From assembly GCA_017380995.1 (NCBI GenBank), contig JAFOCY010000118.1, positions 1 to 10,664 on the forward strand: a stretch of DNA of 10,664 nucleotides, written 5' to 3'. A program made the translations under genes and the position numbers. The DNA comes from Oscillibacter sp. GTDB taxonomy: Bacteria > Bacillota > Clostridia > Oscillospirales > Oscillospiraceae. The notes below the pieces were generated by a model. The model saw only the letters and a program-made list of their open reading frames with translations. It made no database searches and was not told the DNA's origin. Of this stretch, positions 6,813 to 10,664 are shown piece after piece. The stretch's first letter is position 1. Each line of letters starts with the position of its first letter.

Positions 6813-8426
6813 ATGTCCGAGCAAGCAAAAAAACAATCTTTCCTGGGCGGCGCGGCCGTTCTGGCCTCTGCCGTGGCTGTGGTCAAGCTCATCGGCGCTT
6901 TTTATAAGCTGCCGCTGAACAACATCCTGGGGGATGTGGGCAAGACCTACTTCAATACCGCCTATGAGATCTACTCCGTGCTGCTGACCCTCTCCACCGC
7001 GGGCCTTCCCCTGGCCATCTCCAAGCTTACCAGCCAGGCCCAGGCCCAGGGACGGGAAAACGAGAAACGGAAGATCCTCCGGGTGGCGCTGGTGCTGTTC
7101 TTTGTCATCGGCGCGGTGGGCTCGCTGTTCATGTTCACCTGCGCGGAGGACCTGGCCCGGTTCCAGAACAACCAAAGCGCTTTCCTCTCCATCCGGGCGC
7201 TGAGTCCGGCGGTCTTTTGTGTGTGTCTTCTGGCCTGCATCCGGGGTTATACCCAGGGCCAGGGAAATATGACGCCCACGGCGGCCTCTCAGGTGCTGGA
7301 GGCCCTTTGTAAGCTGGGACTTGGCCTGCCGCTGGCATGGTATTTGCTGTACATCGGCAGGGGACTGGAGAGCGGCGCCGCAGGCGCCATCTTCGGCGTG
7401 ACGGTGGGCACGGTGGTGTCGCTGGCCTTTTTGGCGGTGTACCTTCTGCGCCACCGCTCCACAGTCAGAAGCCTGGATGTGCCCTCTGGCTCCAAAGACC
7501 TGGTGAAGGCCATTTTGGCCATCGGCATTCCCATCACCATCAGCGGCTCGGCCATGAGCATTATCACCGTGGTGGATACCAAGATCATCCTGGGTCAGCT
7601 CCAGATGGGCCTGGGATTGACGGAGGAAGCCGCCGCGGCGCTGAAGGGCCAGTATTCCTGGGCCATGGACATGGTGAACATGGTGGCCTCCTTTGTCTAC
7701 CCCGTTACCACCAGCCTCATTCCTGCCGCCGCAGCCCTTCTCACCCGGAAGGACTATGCCGGCGCGGACCGCACCATCTCCACCGGCTTCCGGCTCCTTG
7801 CCCTGCTGGCCCTGCCGGCGGGCGTGGGATTGAGTGTCCTCTCCACCCCCATCATGCGCCTGGTGCTGCCCGCCCAGCGGGAGGCTGCCTGGTACGCAGG
7901 GCCCCACCTGCAGGTGCTGGGCATCGCCTGCATCTTCATCTGCATCATGATCCTCACCAACGCAGTGCTGCAGACCTACGGCAAGGAAAAGCTGCCCATT
8001 TTCACCGTGATCATCGGCGGCATTGTCAAAGTGGTGATGAACTATTTCCTGGTGGGAAACCCGGAGATCAACATCCACGGCGCCAAGTACTCTACCCTGG
8101 CCTGCTATATGGTCATTGCCGGACTGAACCTGTTCTTCGTGTGGAAGTATTCTCCCCAGAAGCCCAGATACCTCTCCATCTTCGCAAAGCCCCTTCTGGC
8201 CTCCGTGGCCATGGGATTTTGCGCCAAGGCCGTCTACGGCCTGGCGGGCGGGGTGCTCCATGCCTCCACCAGCTTCGGCGGAAACGCCGTGGCGACTCTC
8301 GTTGCCATCATGGCGGCGGTGGTGGTGTACGGTGTGCTGGTCATCGTGCTGCGGATCTTACGGGCGGAAGACGTTGCATCCATCCCCCATGGCAAAAAAA
8401 TTGCAAAGCTCCTTCATCTGAAGTAA
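6813..8426 (+). CDS. SpoVB/YabM/MurJ-family lipid flippase (MOP superfamily membrane protein)
   Basis: A 537-residue integral membrane protein with about 14 hydrophobic segments along its whole length, typical of the MOP superfamily of lipid-linked oligosaccharide flippases. The N-terminal KLIGAFYKLPLNNILG segment and the following TAYEIYSVLLTLSTAGLP helix match the SpoVB/YabM/YtgP group, which includes the Gram-positive MurJ-type lipid II flippase. A likely role is moving cell-wall or spore-cortex precursors across the cytoplasmic membrane. The position directly before mazG, rqcP, yabP and yabQ corresponds to yabM in B. subtilis, so YabM orthology is favoured, but sequence alone does not separate paralogues. 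I chose the ATG at 6813 because GAGGT (6802-6806) precedes it and because upstream extension would run into the palindrome. The following 58-base gap (8427-8484) is A-rich with only a 4-bp GCCC/GGGC stem. Confidence 0.9.
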   Translation: MSEQAKKQSFLGGAAVLASAVAVVKLIGAFYKLPLNNILGDVGKTYFNTAYEIYSVLLTLSTAGLPLAISKLTSQAQAQGRENEKRKILRVALVLFFVIGAVGSLFMFTCAEDLARFQNNQSAFLSIRALSPAVFCVCLLACIRGYTQGQGNMTPTAASQVLEALCKLGLGLPLAWYLLYIGRGLESGAAGAIFGVTVGTVVSLAFLAVYLLRHRSTVRSLDVPSGSKDLVKAILAIGIPITISGSAMSIITVVDTKIILGQLQMGLGLTEEAAAALKGQYSWAMDMVNMVASFVYPVTTSLIPAAAALLTRKDYAGADRTISTGFRLLALLALPAGVGLSVLSTPIMRLVLPAQREAAWYAGPHLQVLGIACIFICIMILTNAVLQTYGKEKLPIFTVIIGGIVKVVMNYFLVGNPEINIHGAKYSTLACYMVIAGLNLFFVWKYSPQKPRYLSIFAKPLLASVAMGFCAKAVYGLAGGVLHASTSFGGNAVATLVAIMAAVVVYGVLVIVLRILRAEDVASIPHGKKIAKLLHLK

Positions 8427-8484
8427 AAAATAAAAACAAATGTGGCCCATTGGGCTGGAATAATCTTGCAAAGGCAGGCAATGT

Positions 8485-9300
8485 ATGGTAGATTTTCAAT
8501 GTAAAAGCCGCTATGACTGGGAGGATCTGGTAGAGATCATCCGCATTTTGCGCGCTCCCGGCGGCTGTCCCTGGGACGGTGAGCAGACCCACCTGTCCAT
8601 CCGCCGGTGCTTCCTGGAAGAAACCTATGAGGTGCTGGACGCCCTGGACCGGGACGATCCCCGTGATATGTGCGAGGAACTGGGCGATGTTTTGATGCAG
8701 GTGGTGTTCCACGCCCAGATCGAGCGGGAACGGGGCCGCTTTGATGTAAACGACGTCATTGACGGCGTTGCCCAAAAGATGGTTTTCCGCCATCCCCATG
8801 TCTTTGCCAACACCAAGGCGGACACCAGCGACGAGGTCCTGGTAAACTGGGAGATCCTTAAGCGCCAGGAGAAGGGTCAAAAGTCCACGGCGGACGCCAT
8901 TGAATCCGTGCCCCACACCCTGCCCTCCCTCTGGCGGGCGGAAAAGCTTCAGAGCAAGACCGCAAAGGTGGGCTTCACCTATACCGAGACGGTGGATGCC
9001 CTGAAAAAGCTGGAAGAAGAGGTCCGGGAACTGAGAGAGGCCCTGGAGTCCGGCAGGAGCGCCGATGCGCCCCACGGCGTGAAGGAAGAAGTGGGGGACG
9101 TCTTGTTCATGGCCTGTAATGTAGCCCGGATGGAGGGCGTGGAGGCCGAGGAGGCACTCCACTGCGCCTGCGATAAATTCAACAGCCGCTTCCGCGCGGT
9201 GGAGCAGAGCGCGGGCAAGCCCCTGGACGAATGCTCCAAGGAGGAGCTTTTGGCCCTGTGGCGCAAGGCAAAAGAGAATCTTGACGCGAAAAGCGTTTGA
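8485..9300 (+). CDS. mazG: Nucleoside triphosphate pyrophosphohydrolase MazG
   Basis: A house-cleaning enzyme that hydrolyses (d)NTPs to the monophosphate and pyrophosphate, removing non-canonical nucleotides; in E. coli it also influences ppGpp levels. The 271 residues hold two tandem all-alpha MazG domains. The first has GGCPWD (26-31), Glu45-Glu46-x2-Glu49 and Glu65-x2-Asp68. The second has Glu178-Glu179-x2-Glu182 and Glu202-x2-Asp205. These are the Mg-binding EExxE/ExxD pairs, and both look intact. The B. subtilis counterpart YabN carries an extra N-terminal tetrapyrrole-methylase-like domain, absent here, so this is the E. coli-like stand-alone form. The ribosome binding site is poor (AAAGGCAGG about 10 bases upstream), and a competing out-of-frame ATG lies at 8481. 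Confidence 0.95.
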   Translation: MVDFQCKSRYDWEDLVEIIRILRAPGGCPWDGEQTHLSIRRCFLEETYEVLDALDRDDPRDMCEELGDVLMQVVFHAQIERERGRFDVNDVIDGVAQKMVFRHPHVFANTKADTSDEVLVNWEILKRQEKGQKSTADAIESVPHTLPSLWRAEKLQSKTAKVGFTYTETVDALKKLEEEVRELREALESGRSADAPHGVKEEVGDVLFMACNVARMEGVEAEEALHCACDKFNSRFRAVEQSAGKPLDECSKEELLALWRKAKENLDAKSV

Positions 9301-9309
9301 GAATAGAGT
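9281..9309 (+). promoter_or_regulatory. Candidate sigma-A promoter for HU
   Basis: TTGACG (9281-9286, 5 of 6 to the -35 consensus) and TAGAGT (9304-9309, 4 of 6 to the -10) are separated by exactly 17 bases. The -35 lies in the last codons of mazG. Transcription would begin near 9316, giving a leader of about 23 bases with GGAGG (9325-9329). A separate strong promoter for an abundant nucleoid protein makes biological sense. No transcript data are available. Confidence 0.5.
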
Positions 9310-9338
9310 TTACAAAAGTTTATTGGAGGAAATAGAGT

Positions 9339-9614
9339 ATGAATAAGGCAGAACTGATCAATGCCGCCGCCCTGAAGGCCGACGTTTCCAAGAAGGACGC
9401 AGAGGCTGTCATCACCGCCGCCCTGGACGCCATCACCGAGGCTCTGGCCGAGAGCGAGAAGGTGCAGCTGGTGGGCTTTGGCTCCTTTGAGGTGAAGAAG
9501 CGCGCCGCCCGTCTGGGCCGTAACCCCAAGACCAAGGAGGCCATCGAGATCCCCGCTTCCGTGGTGCCTACTTTCAAGGCCGGCAAGGCTCTGAAGGACG
9601 CTGTCTCTAAGTAA
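9339..9614 (+). CDS. hup: HU-family DNA-binding protein
   Basis: An abundant histone-like nucleoid protein that binds and bends DNA as a dimer. The 91 residues match the family: a helical N-terminal dimerisation half (MNKAELINAAA... to about 40), the GFGSF turn (46-50), and a beta-arm with Arg61-Asn62-Pro63, the Pro being the DNA-intercalating residue at its usual position. The C-terminal VVPTFKAGKALKDAV is standard. A strong GGAGG lies nine bases before the start. It is placed between mazG and rqcP, which are adjacent in B. subtilis. With the promoter upstream and hairpin downstream it appears to be its own transcription unit. Confidence 0.97.
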   Translation: MNKAELINAAALKADVSKKDAEAVITAALDAITEALAESEKVQLVGFGSFEVKKRAARLGRNPKTKEAIEIPASVVPTFKAGKALKDAVSK

Positions 9615-9621
9615 AAGACTT

Positions 9622-9647
9622 TAAAGAGGGGGCAGGCCCCCTCTTTA
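9622..9647 (+). terminator. Hairpin after HU, probable intrinsic terminator
   Basis: TAAAGAGGGGG and CCCCCTCTTTA form a perfect 11-bp stem with a CAGG loop, eight bases after the HU stop. The 3' arm ends in TTTA rather than a long T-run, so termination may be partial. It is the first of six hairpins in this gap. Confidence 0.6.
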
Positions 9648-9656
9648 GATTACCCC

Positions 9657-9771
9657 CACCAGTGACGTCGGTCACTGGTGAACGCACCCAAGGTGCTTGG
9701 GTCAATGTATTTTCGCCAGGTACACGCCCTGGCGAAAATGATTATGATTTTTTTGCTGCTGCGCGGCGAAA
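9657..9771. other. Tandem hairpin array, possible structured RNA or palindromic element
   Basis: Four hairpins follow one another. (1) CACCAGTGAC/GTCACTGGTG, 10 bp, at 9657-9680. (2) ACCCAAG/CTTGGGT, 7 bp, at 9686-9702, with a mutually exclusive alternative GCACC/GGTGC at 9684-9696. (3) ATTTTCGCCAGG/CCTGGCGAAAAT, 12 bp, at 9709-9739, followed eight bases later by T7 (9748-9754). (4) TTTTGCTGC/GCGGCGAAA, 9 pairs including two G-T, at 9751-9771. Spacers are only 5-11 bases. I do not recognise it as a known riboswitch or ncRNA family. No credible protein is encoded: the one open frame running through it has no ribosome binding site and reads through all the stems. Confidence 0.6.
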
Positions 9772-9775
9772 TCGG

Positions 9776-9799
9776 AAGGGGGACTGTGGTCCCCCTTTT
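9776..9799 (+). terminator. Hairpin before rqcP, terminator-like or attenuator
   Basis: AAGGGGGAC and GTCCCCCTT form a perfect 9-bp stem with a TGTG loop, followed by two more T. It has the shape of a weak intrinsic terminator and lies 12 bases before the rqcP ribosome binding site. It resembles the HU terminator module: both have a G5/C5 stem followed by a T-rich stretch and then TTACCCCC. The descending CCCCCTT arm can alternatively pair with the rqcP Shine-Dalgarno sequence. Confidence 0.5.
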
Positions 9800-9825
9800 G
9801 AATTACCCCCTAAGGAGGATCACTC

Positions 9826-10068
9826 ATGCGTTTGGATAAGTATTTGAAGGTTTCCCGTCTCATTAAGCGGCGGACTGTAGCAAACGAGGCCTGCGACAAT
9901 GGCCTGATCAGCGTCAACGGAAAGCCCCAGCGGGCGTCCTACGATGTGAAGGTGGGGGATAAAATTACCCTGCGCTTTGGTCTGCGGGAGCTGACGGTGG
10001 AAGTGGTCAGCGTCCAGGAGACGGTGCGTCAGGCGGATGCCGCCACCCTTTACCGGGAGGTCAAGTGA
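9826..10068 (+). CDS. rqcP: S4-domain ribosome quality-control factor RqcP (YabO, Hsp15-like)
   Basis: An 80-residue protein consisting almost entirely of an S4 RNA-binding domain (MRLDKYLKVSRLIKRRTVANEA... through VNGKPQ and VKVGDKI). In B. subtilis RqcP (YabO) binds stalled 50S-peptidyl-tRNA complexes and works with RqcH to add C-terminal alanine tails that mark nascent chains for degradation. Length and the RLDKYLK start fit RqcP rather than larger S4 proteins. Identity is supported by position: it precedes yabP and yabQ exactly as yabO does in B. subtilis. AAGGAGG (9812-9818) lies seven bases before the ATG and is an unusually good ribosome binding site, although the hairpin upstream could mask it. 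A terminator-like hairpin before it means it may not depend on HU transcription. Confidence 0.94.
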   Translation: MRLDKYLKVSRLIKRRTVANEACDNGLISVNGKPQRASYDVKVGDKITLRFGLRELTVEVVSVQETVRQADAATLYREVK

Positions 10069-10073
10069 ATCAC

Positions 10074-10098
10074 GGCGGGCGGCTATCGGCCGCCCGCC
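10074..10098. other. Very GC-rich hairpin between rqcP and yabP
   Basis: GGCGGGCGGC and GCCGCCCGCC form a perfect 10-bp stem with a TATCG loop, starting five bases after the rqcP stop. No T-run follows, so it is not a standard terminator. It could stabilise the 3' end of the rqcP message, act as an attenuator ahead of yabP, or be a dispersed palindrome. Confidence 0.65.
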
Positions 10099-10151
10099 TG
10101 GTCTATCCTGGGCGCTTGGCGCATATCCTCTCCACTGAGGAGGGGACGAAC

Positions 10152-10430
10152 ATGATGAAGGATATGAATGTAATGCCGGTCCACCGCCTGGAGCTTACCG
10201 GCCGGGAGCACCTGCTGATCTCCGGGGTGGAGGATGTGGAGCGCTTTGACGAGACAGGGATCGTCATGTCCACCTCCGCGGGGATGCTGGTGGTGACAGG
10301 GGAGAACCTCCACATCGGCAAGCTTTCCCTGGATGGAGGGGAGCTTCATGTGGACGGGCGAATCGACGCGGTGACCTACGAGGAGGAAACCGCCTCCCGC
10401 GGCGGCTTCTTCAGCCGCCTTTTTGGCTGA
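10152..10430 (+). CDS. yabP: Sporulation protein YabP
   Basis: A 92-residue protein of the YabP/YqfC family, conserved in endospore formers and expressed in the mother cell in B. subtilis. Its molecular function is not established. Matching features are HRLELTGREHLLISGVEDVERFD (split here as residues about 11-33), the MLVVTGENLHIGKLSLDGG beta-rich core, and the C-terminal GFFSRLFG, nearly the same as the B. subtilis ending. The start at 10152 (or the next codon, 10155) is chosen because GAGGAGGGG (10137-10145) sits in front; an upstream in-frame ATG at 10065 would read through the hairpin and is rejected. yabQ begins one base after the stop, so the two are almost certainly coupled. Confidence 0.93.
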   Translation: MMKDMNVMPVHRLELTGREHLLISGVEDVERFDETGIVMSTSAGMLVVTGENLHIGKLSLDGGELHVDGRIDAVTYEEETASRGGFFSRLFG

Positions 10431-10431
10431 T

Positions 10432-10664
10432 ATGGCCGAGGGGCGGCTGTTTCTTCAGTCCATCCTGCTGGGGGCCGCCGGCGCGGTGGGCTATGATCTT
10501 CTGCGCCCCTTCCGCATCCGCTTTCGCCGCATCGCCGCGGTTTTGGATGTGCTGTTCGCCCTGGGGGTGGGAACAGCGGCCTTCGCCTTTTTGCTGCGGC
10601 GGGCGGAAGGGGAACTACGGTGGTTTTTGGTAGTGGGAGCCGCCGGGGGCGCGGCGGTGTACGG
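10432..10664 (+). CDS. yabQ: Spore cortex biosynthesis protein YabQ (3'-truncated by window)
   Basis: The frame opens at an ATG one base after the yabP stop and stays open to the window end, giving 77 complete codons. The visible part starts AEGRLFLQSILLGAAGAVGY, followed by DLLRPFRIRFRR, a hydrophobic helix (VLDVLFALGVGTAAFAFLL) and another hydrophobic stretch (LRWFLVVGAAGGAAVY). This matches the layout of YabQ: a short first membrane segment, a DxxR-type loop, then further membrane helices. In B. subtilis YabQ is an outer-forespore-membrane protein needed for spore cortex formation. The assignment rests on this pattern plus the position after yabP. No separate ribosome binding site is visible, so translation probably depends on yabP. 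In B. subtilis the next gene is divIC. Confidence 0.85.
   Translation, partial: MAEGRLFLQSILLGAAGAVGYDLLRPFRIRFRRIAAVLDVLFALGVGTAAFAFLLRRAEGELRWFLVVGAAGGAAVY

Noticed and set aside
6792..8261. Long reverse-strand open frame opposite the flippase gene (about 489 codons)
   Set aside because: Gln/His/Gly-rich nonsense typical of an antisense shadow; the + strand frame has clear membrane helices and family motifs.
7337..8491. Second + strand open frame of about 384 codons inside the flippase gene
   Set aside because: Out-of-frame shadow rich in His, Arg and Pro, with no ribosome binding site and no family features.
9739..9754. TATGAT (9743-9748) as a -10 box for an rqcP promoter
   Set aside because: A 5 of 6 match to the -10, but there is no -35-like hexamer at 16-18 bases upstream and the TG dinucleotide is one base off for an extended -10.
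9662..9847. Possible small protein of 61 codons in the HU-rqcP gap
   Set aside because: It runs through five hairpins and into the start of rqcP, has no ribosome binding site, and its composition follows the stems.
1..10664. CRISPR array, tRNA, rRNA, transposase, toxin-antitoxin or phage genes
   Set aside because: No regularly spaced repeats, cloverleaf-like or rRNA segments were noticed by eye, and all sizeable frames are explained by the housekeeping and sporulation genes listed.

Overview
The window is a GC-rich bacterial chromosome segment with every recognisable gene on the + strand, tightly packed and often overlapping. It reads as a spore-forming Clostridia genome, most likely Oscillospiraceae (Flavonifractor/Oscillibacter-like). 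That rests on the sporulation genes yabP and yabQ, the order rel-dtd-hydrolase-hemZ, and high GC combined with strong AAGGAG-type ribosome binding sites. The taxonomic call is inference from gene content.

Region 1 (1-4459) holds a 5'-truncated bifunctional (p)ppGpp synthetase/hydrolase (rel), D-aminoacyl-tRNA deacylase (dtd), a glyoxalase II-like metallo-beta-lactamase-fold hydrolase and the radical SAM protein HemZ. The last three overlap by ATGA junctions, so they are very probably one translationally coupled operon. Region 2 (4504-6720) holds a uridine kinase-like P-loop nucleoside kinase, a small helical zinc-ribbon protein of unknown role, and a trimeric-type purine nucleoside phosphorylase. 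Two of the three point to nucleoside salvage.

Region 3 (6813-10664) follows the Bacillus subtilis order yabM-yabN-yabO-yabP-yabQ: a SpoVB/MurJ-family flippase, MazG, the S4-domain ribosome quality-control factor RqcP, YabP and the start of YabQ (cut by the window end). Two differences from B. subtilis stand out: an HU gene sits between mazG and rqcP, and MazG lacks the N-terminal methylase-like domain of YabN.

HU looks like its own transcription unit, with a good sigma-A-type promoter inside the end of mazG and a perfect hairpin after its stop. The most unusual piece of DNA is the 211-bp gap between HU and rqcP (9615-9825). It is almost completely folded into six consecutive hairpins, is bounded by two similar G5/C5 terminator-like modules, and ends in a possible switch over the rqcP ribosome binding site. 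Smaller palindromes lie in the gaps before the flippase gene and between rqcP and yabP. No rRNA, tRNA, transposase, CRISPR array or prophage gene was seen, and there is no gene-free stretch over 300 bases. The protein-coding content looks like ordinary core genome, and I found no convincing new multi-gene system.
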